Of a stretch of 64,000 nt of DNA, positions 53,626-64,000 are shown one piece after another. The DNA is from Nereocystis luetkeana (Eukaryota > Sar > Phaeophyceae > Laminariales > Laminariaceae): the NCBI GenBank assembly GCA_031213475.1, contig JARUPZ010000003.1, positions 11,441,127-11,505,126 of the forward strand, read 5' to 3'. Numbering within the stretch: the first letter of the stretch is position 1; every line of letters begins with the position of its first letter. The notes beneath the pieces were generated by a model. It made no database searches. It saw only the letters and a program-made list of their open reading frames with translations, and had not been told where the DNA came from. A program made the translations under genes and the position numbers.

Positions 53626-53849
53626 GATTCGAGAGTAGAAGAAACGAGTACATATTAAGATGTAGGAGAGAGCAAACACAACACATAGAGTATCGTAGAT
53701 AAAACATAAAAGAAGTGGACATGGAAGGTATAGATAGACTTGGTGTATAGGTTTCCTTCGTATACGGAGATTTATCCTTTCAAGAATGTTTTGATTGATC
53801 AACGTGAAAGCTTATGCTGCTCACTGTCGGGTGGCAAGCCTAATAATAA
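53626..53849 (+). mobile_element. 3' untranslated end of the LINE with (TAA)n tail
   Basis: Ends CACTGTCGGGTGGCAAGCC followed by TAATAATAATAATAA. The terminal segment is shared with 50167, 50860 and 54831. Confidence 0.7.
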
Positions 53850-54827
53850 TAATAAACAAGAAGTTGAGCTTCTGATCCCGATACACGCCTTTTCGAGGTT
53901 CGGTAGGCGTTTAAACGCACTTTGTTACGTGGTTTTCGGGTATATATTCGCGCACACATCGCAAGTTTTTGGCTTCCGGAGCCCTCCCGGGGGGCTCTCC
54001 GAGGGCCCTGCGTGAGGACGCGCGCCGCAGCCGTGTTGCGCGCAGCGCAACACGCCTTGCGTCGCCTGTTGCGTTGCGCGCAATATACACCGAAGATTGA
54101 ATTGTATCCCTGGCTGCTATGTACATACGCACGTAGTGTGAGGTGAAGCAGTGAAGGAAAGCGGTATTTGGGGTGTGGTGGGGTAAAATGGTGGGGTGAT
54201 GTGGGGGGGGTGGCGCCCTTCGCGGATACTGCTTGCTGTATATAATACAATAGAGGCTGTAAGCCGTACAAGTATACTACTACTCTCTGCTGCTGTGTTT
54301 TTTTTTGTTTTACAGCAGTTTGAGTTTTTTTTTTATGCTATTTGTTGTTGTTGTGTTTGCCAGCCAGCATTTTGTCTCGGGGTACTCGCACTCACTACGA
54401 TTACTCGCATGCCAGCCTACGACGGTCTAGATTTTAGGAATGGATTATTTTTAACTATCAACAAAATAAAAATACTACGACGGTATAGGCCTCCTCTTGA
54501 TAATAATCCGGGAGGCTAACCACACACTTTACAAGCCCACACTAATTACAGCAGTAGACCTCCACCGGTCGGGGTGACTTGGATTTACAGCGCACAGAAA
54601 GAAGAAAGAACAAGTCGTATCGGCCCTCTCATGAGAAAAACCGAGAATTTTATGTCGAACAGAGTTAAAAGTTAAAAGTTCATTTGAACGACACAGCTCA
54701 GCCTGCAGTAGATTTGTTGCTGTTTGGGAAAAAGCGTATGTTCGAAACAATGTAATCAGAATTTTTGTTTCACGTCAGACCAGTTATTATTATCAGGCTT
54801 GCCATACCAGTTATTATTAATTATTAT
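53850..54827. other. Unassigned, no gene recognised
   Basis: A short GC-rich inverted segment near 53973-54070 and T-rich tracts at 54300-54345. A truncated CAGGCTTGCCAT piece near 54797 is another trace of the LINE end. Confidence 0.4.
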
Positions 54828-54950
54828 TATTATGCTTGCCATCCGACAATGTGTAGTGTTGTTCTAATAATAATAAATGGCTAACAACAGAGAGTGAAGA
54901 ACCCTCCAGAACAAAAAAGCGGCAGTATCCTACGAGAAATCAGAACTTTT
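54828..54950 (-). mobile_element. Detached LINE 3' end, minus strand
   Basis: Reverse complement ends GTCGGATGGCAAGCATAATA with an ATT/AAT tail on the left. It aligns with 50160-50283. Confidence 0.7.
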
Positions 54951-54954
54951 ATGA

Positions 54955-54966
54955 TTATTATGATTA

Positions 54967-55015
<49 letters not shown>

Positions 55016-55020
55016 CACTA
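54955..55020. repeat. (ATT)n microsatellite
   Basis: About 19 ATT units. It may have grown from a retroelement tail of the kind at 53849. Confidence 0.95.
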
Positions 55021-57954
55021 CCAGGTATCATTTTTTTTATTGTTTGCCTTCCCACAATGTGCAGGGCGCTCTTCATTCAAAATGAAAAATCTGACATAAT
55101 TCGTCGAATACCACCAACGCCATCCAACCCATTCTCCTTTCCTGTGTATACTCAATTGAATACGCACCATCACCATTTACCGAGATATTTTACCTACTAT
55201 GTATCTATACGCAATGCGTCCTACTCCGCATTTACATTCCACCTCCACGCCATGGGAAGTAGCCCTCCCTCCTCCTCTCTCTTCTCCCCCTGGCGGCGTG
55301 TGGCGGTCTTGCAGGGTGAGCATATATATATCGGTGCACTCTGCGCGAGATCGCGACCTGGGTGGTCACCGATATGACCTAGAAAATATGATTTTGTTAT
55401 TATGCTTGCCTTCCAACAATATACCAGGTAGCGTAGATGCCATCCCAATATAAAAACCGAATATCCTTCCGTAAATCAGCAGTATTCCTCGTACGCTTCT
55501 CTCCCAGCCGTTTTCCAATTCCCATTCCCCACATCATTTCATATTATTAATAGCTATGTATCCTATTCCTCATCATTGGTAACCCCTCCCGATCCCCCCC
55601 CCCGCAACCTAGTAAGTAAGGCTGATTCTTGTTGAAACTCTTTATTATTTGATTATGAAGGGCTGTGTGGTGCATGGTACAGAGTAGTACCTGGTGGGGT
55701 GCGAGTAAGTAGTGTAACAGTATTATACACTAACAATAAAAAATGCAGCTCGGGTACATTAAGTTGTATCGTAGACCAGGTTCTACATTTAATTTCTTTA
55801 TTTAATTTGTGGGCGAGGGGAATTTTTAGGGTAACGCTTTCGCAGTAGACCGCGCACCTATTATTCTGAAGAACGACGTTTTTGCCTCATACATCGTATT
55901 ACGGGAAGTTGGATCATTCCTCTCGTCTTATAATAGCGAAAAGCACCTGTTACACGAGCGCATTTCTTTGTTACACCCGATAGCCCAAGATGGCTTGAAA
56001 TTATGAGAAATGCAGGTAAATGCGATGTTCCCTGCTATTAATACGACGTGTTCCCTGAAAGATGTGAGATGCATGCTGGACGGATGAGCGCCATAAAAAG
56101 TGAATTTCGAAGCGTTTCTCATTCAATCCACAGAGAACAACAAATAAATCGGAACACACAACAGCAGCAGGGGGGCGGTACTCGCGTAGTCGGACTATAT
56201 CTGCAGCTCAGAGCTGCTACAAACTGCTGGGTAGTACTCGTATACCTGGTAGGTCGGTAACTACTGTAGTTCACGGTCGAGTTGTCGAATTCCGCTTCAT
56301 ATCAACCAAGAAGGGTGGGGTGGTTTAGAGAATAAAGCACTCTGCGAGAATCCTGTCAAGGATCGCTCGTTGGCGAGCCCCGGGAGACTGATACCCATAT
56401 TATTACTACTGTGTTGTTCTCGCCTTAACTCACGTTCAAAATAACAAAATGTTGAGTCCGTGGTCACAGGACCATCTCGCAGATACACAATTTGTCGAAG
56501 GAGACCACAACGACAAGAAGTCTCGACACACGTCACACCCGGCGACGTGTTTTGCCTATATTTACCTGATATCAGAAGATGGCCAAGGATCACACAACAA
56601 AACAAACAGGAAAGCCATTCCATTAGATTCTGTGACAATCAGACAGTGATTCCACCCGAAGTCGGATTTCCTGACGAACTCCCTCGCGAAAAAACTATAA
56701 AACCAAGCAAAGGGTCGTTCGTCATTCGCTGCCACCGTTCATGACTTAGAACTGAGAGGGGCTTCTTTGATATTTGTGATGACGGCATTATATACCGACG
56801 GTATACCACATAACGGTGTAAGAACAAGGACCTTGCACCACTACCATTTGTACTGTTCGCTGAAAATACGACGAAGAGAGAGTATCAAGTAAAATTTGGG
56901 ATCCAAGCGTAAAAACAAAATATCAAAATACACGGCATGGAGATTCTGGCACTTGCACCTGGAGAAGATATTTACCCCAGGCCTCTGGTACGCTAGTAGG
57001 CATAAATACACATATTACGTTAGGCCTATCAAGTCCCTCAAGACCGCGCGAGTTTCAACGTCAGACCAGAAAAGGAAGCTTCAGCATCTGGGACAGAGCT
57101 TCCGCATCTGAAACAGAAAACATAGTGCTATGAATACCTGGTATAACATGTGGGACGATATGTATGATGTTTTACACGATGGGCAACCATTTGCGAGCAT
57201 AGCCGAGGATACAAAAGAGTAAATCGTCAAATCGTCCCCTTTCGGAAACTCAAGACACATCCAAGTCGCTCAGCGCTATAGAGACATTGAAAATTCTAAG
57301 CTGATATTTACTACGTAGAGAGAAAGGGATTTCATGCCCGCAGTTTTCAAATTGATGGCGCTTGTGCCGAGATCTTCCACGTACGAAAACTGCTGCTTCG
57401 TTCCATCCTGATTCGTGCTTCGAGCTTTTGCTGGGGAAAAGTTGAGCGATGAAGGCAAGGTGTGGAGCTCATCGAGCAGCACGCCGTCCGACGCTTCTCC
57501 CGTGACCACAAACGAAAGCCTGCCCGGTGGCGATAATATAATATAAGCCAGCCAAGAAGGGCGAAGTATGTGCAACGAGCAGTTCCTTTATTCCTCCTGC
57601 CACTTCCGAAGAGATACTCAAAAGATCATGCAGGGCTCGCGGCACCGGATACATAACATACGGAAGAGGAGGGGGTGGGGGGGGGTGCACTCGATAGGAG
57701 AGATGTACTCGATCTCATGCATGGCCGGAGTCGTATGACCATAGGGGGGGGGTACTCAGCATCGCCATGCCCTCAGCGGGCTTAAGACCCGGCCGTAAAC
57801 GTGGCGCACTGCTGTCACTCGAACAGTACCGCTCCGGAAACACAACAGACGCAAACGTGAAACGCAGCTCCCCGTATATCAGCAGTAACTTCCGCTGCAC
57901 GAATGAACCCCCCCCCCAACGAAAACAAAAGCCCAAGGAACGAATCATCTTAAT
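55021..57954. other. Intergenic, no gene recognised
   Basis: Two more diverged TTGCCTTCC(C/A)ACAAT ends (55042, 55405), a family C tail at 56408-56470 (-) and poly(G) repeats at 57670-57760 around GCATGGCCGGAGTCGTATGA. Minus-strand frames at 57276-57575 and 57469-57690 look partly protein-like but cannot be identified or spliced with confidence. Confidence 0.4.
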
Positions 57955-60900
57955 CTAGAAGCGGAGCGGGTCGAGGATCTCGAACTGCACAACGCTGTTT
58001 CCTCTGATGATAACCATTCCCATCTTCTTGTCTGACGAGGCCGGATCAGTGGTCTCGTCTAGCACGAGGTTCATGAAGGGGTCATAACCTCGCAGAACGC
58101 CCTGAGAGAGAGAGTGATCGCAGAGATGGGCAAAAGGGACGGGGCACGGCAGACGACCCAGGGCAAGGGAGGGCGGTTTAGTTCGCCGGAGTCACGAAGA
58201 TGTGTAACACAACAGCAGCCGCAGCAGCAGTATTATTACCTGGTAGGTACCGCCACACGAGAAAACACGACTAGTTTGAGCCGTTTGGCTCCAGCAGAGG
58301 GAACACGCGTCGAAAATATATGGCGAAGACGTCATGTATAGGTACTATTATTATCAGAATTATCATAGCCTGGCTATATACTGGGGTAGTGTGCCAAAGT
58401 GTAACGCAAGGAGATGTATGTATAGCACGCGCACAGCAACAATGATGCCTGTAATATGGATTATGTTGTTGCACGCTCATCCTTTTGCATCGTGTTCTAA
58501 GAGGTTTACCTTGAGAAGACACACCAGGTACCTGGTGAGACCGCATTCGTTACTTTTTAAGCTCGCTAAACCTGGGTTCGAATAATGAATAACTGGTAGG
58601 TATCACCATCATAATAATGACACGAACGACCAAACGTGAAAAAAACACCCGATACAAGATCGGATATATAGCGAGAATCCGGCTGTAGTGCCTTGTGCTC
58701 GTGGATACGCCACGCTTGCCATTTTAAAGTGTACCCCGCCATGCTGGATACGCATGCTGCAATATACACAAAACGCGTCGGGTGGCATGAGGGGCGCAGT
58801 CGCAGAGGCACATGATAGTCTACTACCATGCTACTGTCTACTGTAGTACGCAGAGGCTGCTGAGGCCTTCCAGTAGATGATAAGACACGAACAGAGACAT
58901 TACTGCATGTAAGGGTATCATAGCGACAAGTAAACGTGGAGAGCTCCGTAGGACGACACAATGCTGACGCCAACCATAACCGTTTGTAGTACTGCAGCCC
59001 CGGTTTGGAGAGAAGCTTCTTGAAATTTGAGTGATTTGTCCCCAAAAGAGGACTGCAGTTTGCCCTAAAAGGGTCAAAACGTTCCTTGATTTACAGAGCA
59101 CAACTACATCAGGTTTGCCCGTGTTATATGCACTCTCGATAAACTTGATGAAAGCGATCGCAAATAATACACATTCACAAGCACGCCTCCGCAACGTCAA
59201 TTAAAACTCTCAAGGAAGCATATGCGATTTAGTCTTCGATCAGAGATGGCGAAGAAGCGTGCCGGGCCGTAAAAGTACGCCATGCGGAATAAAGTCACAG
59301 GCTACAATCACACGGCAATGTGCCCGCAGTGTACAGCAGTGCCAGGCACCTGGCTAACCTTGTAGAGCTGCAAAGCAAGAGCAATGCAGGGTTTTTAAAT
59401 GTCACAATATCACAACAATTAAAATCCCAACTATTAATAGTATTGTCCTCCGGGGTATTCAGTGTTTACGATATCATGTGCCAGATGCGGTGAAGCCCAA
59501 AGCAATACGGATATTGGTATATTGCTGTTGCTGGGGCCTATTCGTGCAATGGAACTGCATTTAGAAATTATGACAGCAGTACACGGAGCGACTGATCGCG
59601 ATAAAGAAGGCGTTTTTTTATCTTGTGGTACGGGAAACAAGTGGACCCGACTATCATAGTAAATGCACGAGCACGCGATTCGACCGCGGACACGTTATGG
59701 TGTAAGATATACAGCAGTCCAAGCATATGTTTACCACCTACCATATGATAAGTACCAAGGTATGATGTAAGCAAAGCGGACGAGTCGTCGTTCTCTTCGT
59801 GACGTGCGTATAACATACCAGGTACCAGGTATACAGTAAACCCATACAAACCAGGTATCGGTACATCACAACAGCTACAGAGAACACAATTCGAGGGTGT
59901 TACGCGCCAGACATATACACCACATTTTCAAAGCACCCTACAGGACGAGCACCTATACCCTATACATAGCCTGCTGTACTTGTGTTCATACCACAGGACG
60001 GTATATATGTACCTATACCCCATGCACAAGCTTGCTGTACTGCTATCATACAAGCGTGCTCCTGCTGTACGGGCAGATGGCAGACAGCAGTGTGGAGTAT
60101 TCACGCTCATAATATGGGTATTACTATGTACGCATACGTATAGCAGTATATAATATCGATCGATATGGTAAGAACGAGGCCCAGTGGCGAACGCGCGACC
60201 TGTACTCGTACGAAAGTGAAAAAGAGCGATGGAGGCCCAGGGCAACGGAGGAGTACAAGAACAATAACGAACCCGAAAAACTCTAGGCGATACACCGTAC
60301 AAACTTTTAGTACCACTTAGCATGGTAAATACGTACGTTCCCCTCGCTGCCTCGGCAAGGAATGCTGCGAGGCATGCCCTATCAGGCTAATAGCGAGTGG
60401 GGTAGGTCTTTCTGGTGGGTGTAAGGCCGGACTCACCCTCAAGGAGTGATACCTTCTTGCTGCTCCCTGTGGCCGCGAGGCTCAGGCGGCAGTAGAGTTG
60501 GGTCGTACGTGGTGCGTCAGGCACGGAGATCTACGATTCGCGCGTCTTTTTTAGGCAGCTGCGGCAGAGCAGCAATGCTCAATCGGGGTGTCCGTGCGCG
60601 GAGGCAGGCGCCACCACAGGCCACACTACGGCACAGTCTATTGCGCCGGTAGGAGGCTGGATTCGACGACGAGGGAGGAGGGAGACTGAGCGTCGACGTG
60701 CGGGGAAGAGACGGATTGACCTCCCCCTGCGCGAGAATTTTTATTTTTCAGATCAGAACCGCAAGTGCGAGGAGCATTTTGTTTTTCATGATGACGGAGA
60801 AAGGGAATCGACTGGAAGGGAATGGCAACGAGTGCACGCGCAAAGGAGCGGGCGGATTGGGCCAAGGCGATGAGGCGGCCATGAAGAGCGGCAGGAAGAC

Positions 60901-61568
60901 GGTGGACGGAGACCCATGATCTGTGCGCACACTATCATCACGAGAGAAGCAGTTTGTTTTTTCCTGGTATGGTTTTTCACGAGGCAGAATAGTATCTACC
61001 GGTACTTGGTATTAATATTAACGTCGTCACTGGTCTTTGTAGTTTAACGAGTTGTATACCCTTCATGGGGAATAACCTACGCAATTATCAGGGACGTGGT
61101 ATCATAACTGTGCTGCGCCTTTTTGTGTCAGACAGTCCAGGAAGAGATGGCGATCGTTGATATTCGTGTGGTAGTAAGGTTCGATTGCTCCTCTTTTCAC
61201 TGCATATCCGCGAGTCTTCACTCTGACAGCACCCCAGATAGCAGGCAGGTGTGTTCCTCTTTCGTTTTCACGACTACCGTGCGTTTCGTACGGTGCAGGC
61301 AGCACTTCAGACAGCATCCGCTGTAGTCAGCAGCCACGAGTGGGTTAATGGTGGGAACGGGGGTACTCTATGTTATAGTTGAGAGGATATGCCCGCGGCC
61401 ATGTTATTAATACTTCAGTTTGCACATTGGTTTTAGCTCGTGTGCGCTTTCTTCGTCTCGTGTATTTTGAGGCAGCCGAATTTTCGATTTTTTTGTTTTT
61501 TCGGATCTTCCTAGGGCTCCAGCACCTTTGTGTGACCACGGACTCCTTCGTCAGAGAGTTAATGGGAG

Positions 61569-61607
<39 letters not shown>

Positions 61608-63043
61608 ATCATGTATACCATAGCACACGGGCGATCAGATATCAGGTACCTGGTATACCATAGCACACGGGCGATCAGATAACAGGTACCTGGTATACCA
61701 TAGCACACGGGCGATCAGATAACAGGTACCTGGTATACCATAGCACACGGGCGATCAGATAACACACCCATTGCGACAAGCTTCAGATATTATCTTCTCC
61801 GAAACCAAGGAGGCACCCACAACGAGAATGATTTTGTTGGGAGCATCTCGTCGACAGCGTTCCGTAAACACATCGCTTCGCGTCAGCACCCTCCCCACGA
61901 TCGAGAAAATCAACCACAGATGTTTGTCCGAGTGGGCGCGCTATCGTACCCCCCGTGTGATAGCGTTATACTGTGGAAATAGTATCAGTTTGTTTACCAC
62001 CGGAGGTTCTCATTGACGTACATGCTATGCTCCTTATCACATGGTCGCAGGCACCAGCATCACACGTACGCGGTACGTTGCGTTTATGGGCTGCAAGCAC
62101 AGCACGACTCTAGCCAATTTAGACCAAAGTTTAGGTTGCACCGCCTGTCCGGCTTTGGGGAGTTCGTTCAAAGGCAAAAGAAGGGGGGGTGACAATTTAC
62201 GAGTTATACCACCGGCGCAACGTACGAAGCGACCCTCCGGTGATGGGCAACCTGCTGGCTTGAATAAGGGAGCAAGATGCCACGTACCGCATACCGTTCG
62301 CCCCAGACGGTCTAGTGAGACCACGCTTCTTACCGTTAGGCTGTAAGCTATAAGCATGGCATGGCTGGGGCCAAGCAGACCAAAGGTGAGCTCGAGATTT
62401 CACCCGTCTGTCTCGCTTTGGAAGTACACAGAGGCGAAGAGGGGAGAACAACACGACGACTTGCAGCATCACACAAACGCCCAACGTACGAAGCAACCCG
62501 GCGCTGAACAACTCGACGCTGCTGGGTTTGTTAAAATAGGCGCGCTTCATTGAAGAGGTCACGGGGGGGGAGCAATTGTCTTTTAGCGTTTACGCTTTGT
62601 GGTTTTCGTTCGTTGCCCTTTTTGGCGTTGTGTGCCGGGAAATCATCAGGGCACTCACTTCAGACGGCTGTATACTATTCAAATATTTCGCTCTACAATG
62701 GAGGAAGGCACAACTTTGGACGGTGTAGCTGTGCGAGCGCGAGTCAGTGTCTGACAACGGACGGCACTGGATGCTGACAGCACTCCAAACAGTAACGCTG
62801 TAGCCAGTGAGTAGCCGTACATATTCATAGTGCACCGTTAAGCCACAAGCCACTCGGCCGAGTTTCTGGAAACACAAACGAACATGTGGAAGGTGTATGC
62901 GACACACGCACAGAGAGAGCATGCGCTACCACACGGTAGCAAGCGCTGACTGCTGCGCTGACCTTGATAATTCGGTTTCCGTTAAGCTTGAGCGACAGCG
63001 TCTTGTCCATGTATCGCTTCAGATCCGGTCCTCCCTTCGCCAT
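57955..63043 (-). CDS. SNRPG: Small nuclear ribonucleoprotein G (Sm protein), two exons
   Basis: Exon 1 is 63043-62963 (27 codons, MAKGGPDLKRYMDKTLSLKL to NRIIK) and exon 2 is 58101-57955 (48 codons plus TAG). The intron of 4861 bp is phase 0, with AAG|GTCAGC and CTCAG|GGC. The 75-residue product matches SmG in length and motifs: Sm1 (LKLNGNR, GVLRGYDPFMNLVLDE) and Sm2 (GMVIIRGNSVVQFE with the RGN turn). SmG is one of seven Sm proteins that ring the uridine-rich site of U1, U2, U4 and U5 snRNAs in the spliceosome. The start is fixed by the family: the first ATG gives the usual short N-terminus. The intron is unusually long for so small a gene and is filled with repeats. Confidence 0.95.
58985..59075. 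mobile_element. MITE family F copy in the SNRPG intron
   Basis: ACTGCAGCCCCGGTTTGG ... TTGTCCCCAAAAGAGGACTG then CCCTAAAAGGG. Confidence 0.75.
59076..60671. other. Part of the SNRPG intron, no recognised element
   Basis: Scar-like words (59432, 59820) and a diverged direct repeat CTATACCC(T/C)AT(A/G)CA near 59955 and 60015. No exon recognised. Confidence 0.5.
60672..61607 (+). repeat. Family B, near full-length copy in the SNRPG intron
   Basis: GGAGGGAGACTGAGCGTCGA to a (CAA)n tail of about twelve units. At 61403 it reads GTTATTAATACTTCAG where other copies read GTTAGTTCAG. A second insertion-like difference is at 61010. Confidence 0.8.
61617..61762 (+). repeat. 40-bp tandem repeat, nearly four units
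   Basis: Each unit contains ACCATAGCACACGGGCGATC and CAGGTACCTGGTAT. Units are almost identical, implying recent expansion. Confidence 0.9.
61763..62962. other. Remainder of the SNRPG intron, 5' part
   Basis: A GTGTGATAGCGTTATAC terminus near 61957-61972 resembles MITE H. Two CAACGTACGAAG segments (62219, 62484) suggest a diverged repeat. No other gene seen. Confidence 0.45.
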
Positions 63044-64000
63044 CCTGTAGTCCTTGTTCGCGCTACGACCTACTGAGTGAGATGTCTGCAGTTGGACGCA
63101 GAGGAATGGCAGAGGGTTTGGGGCGGTCGCTCTTGACTAATTTGTCTCGCATACCCTCCTAACGGTGCACGAGACCCTCGCACCCCGTATAGAGCACTCG
63201 CATTGACAGGCAGCAGTGTAGTCATGGGTCAAAGATCGGTAGTCGTGACTACTATAATAGTCGTGACTTTAGGCGGGAAGACAGTCAGTTTGTAGTCTGC
63301 ACGCTCTGTACGTACTCGTACACCCTACCAGTACACAGCTTCTTCCCACACCACAACCGAGTGCGGCGGAGGGGCCGATCCAAGACGGTCACTACGTAAT
63401 ACGAGGAAGCCGCAGGATTTCTGCAGGGGGTTTGCAGCGAGAAATAAACCACATTCCCAGGGGCGGTCCAAAGCAGTGCGGGCACCTCGCCTTCGGAAAC
63501 GCCAATCCAGGGCCCGTCCCCCTATTCGTCTATACCAGGCAGGGCTTCCACCCGAGCACCTTCTGTCTGTTGCTCCCTCTCCCAGGAGATACTGCTAACC
63601 GCAAATCGATTAGAACAAGAAACTTACGCTTGCAACAACTTCCAACGCGAGCACGCTGGTGGTCTAGGGCATCTCACAGTATACACTCGGAGTATAGCTT
63701 GACCCGAAGTGTTCACCGCATTGAGACACTCACCTCCTCGCCACCTAGTTCGTAGATTGTGAACGAAATCTTGATCCCAGGGGACGATACACGGGGTTCC
63801 CGAAAAAGCATGCGATGGAAACCCAAGTTTGGATCACCGACCTCTGGAGAGCACATCTTGGTTTGCGTTGGAACATTAGAGCTTCCACCGTTTGTAAGAG
63901 ACAAGCAGCAACGCTTCAAGCCGTGCCAGGAGAGTGCACTGAACAGGAGCAGAGAGTTTGACGACCAGCCGTGAGTGGGGAATAGTTTTCGAAAAGGTAC
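63044..64000. other. Upstream of SNRPG, with a possible minus-strand exon
   Basis: The minus-strand frame ending GIKISFTIYELGGEE at a good donor GAG|GTGAGT (about 63731) is protein-like and may be an exon of the next gene, which would run past the window edge. I do not recognise it. The SNRPG promoter should lie at 63044-63300; no clear element is visible. Confidence 0.35.

Noticed and set aside
61617..61762. CRISPR-like array
   Set aside because: Units are directly adjacent 40-bp tandem repeats with no unique spacers, in a eukaryotic intron.

Overview
This window is intron-rich, repeat-rich nuclear DNA of a eukaryote. Coding exons are GC-rich. They are split by introns of about 0.5-4.9 kb with GT-AG borders, most of them of the form CAG|GT...CAG|G. 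The protein set, the glycine- and serine-rich exon style and a retrotransposon with a C-terminal restriction-like endonuclease suggest an alga, most likely a stramenopile (brown-algal type). That placement is inference, because no rRNA or plastid marker is present. Nothing looks bacterial: there are no operons, and most long open frames are accidental readings of repeats.

Four genes can be reconstructed exon by exon. (1) 1250-5557 (+): a membrane-anchored DnaJ-type zinc-finger protein of the ORANGE/BSD2/PSA2 kind, three exons. (2) 13996-16163 (+): the mitochondrial inner-membrane protease subunit IMP1, three exons seen and a short first exon possibly at 13567. (3) 25287-33097 (-): a SLC35B3-like PAPS (nucleotide-sulfate) transporter, six exons, perhaps with a large N-terminal exon at 40978-41901. 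(4) 57955-63043 (-): the spliceosomal Sm protein SNRPG, two exons with a 4.9-kb intron. They are unrelated housekeeping genes acting in plastid, mitochondrion, Golgi and nucleus. Several further exon candidates are listed at low confidence.

The rest is mobile-element debris. It includes a broken RLE-type LINE (50976-53849) with detached 3' ends nearby, a poly(A)-tailed short element (four copies), (CAA)n-tailed repeats, a tRNA-like SINE head and a 1.1-kb element present once singly and once with an internal duplication inside a split MITE. There are also at least three inverted-repeat MITE families and many mini- and microsatellites.

The most interesting signal is a very abundant set of short words bounded by TA, above all TATTAATA. 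It occurs about three dozen times by eye, where about one is expected. The MITE family called A here inserts at TA and has ends TTACGGGGG...CCCCCGTAA. Excision leaving two terminal bases per side would leave exactly TA-TT-AA-TA. Aligned repeat copies within the window show the motif as a clean 6-bp insertion at a TA. I infer that TATTAATA is the excision scar of family A, and that TACCWGGTA may be the scar of a second family.
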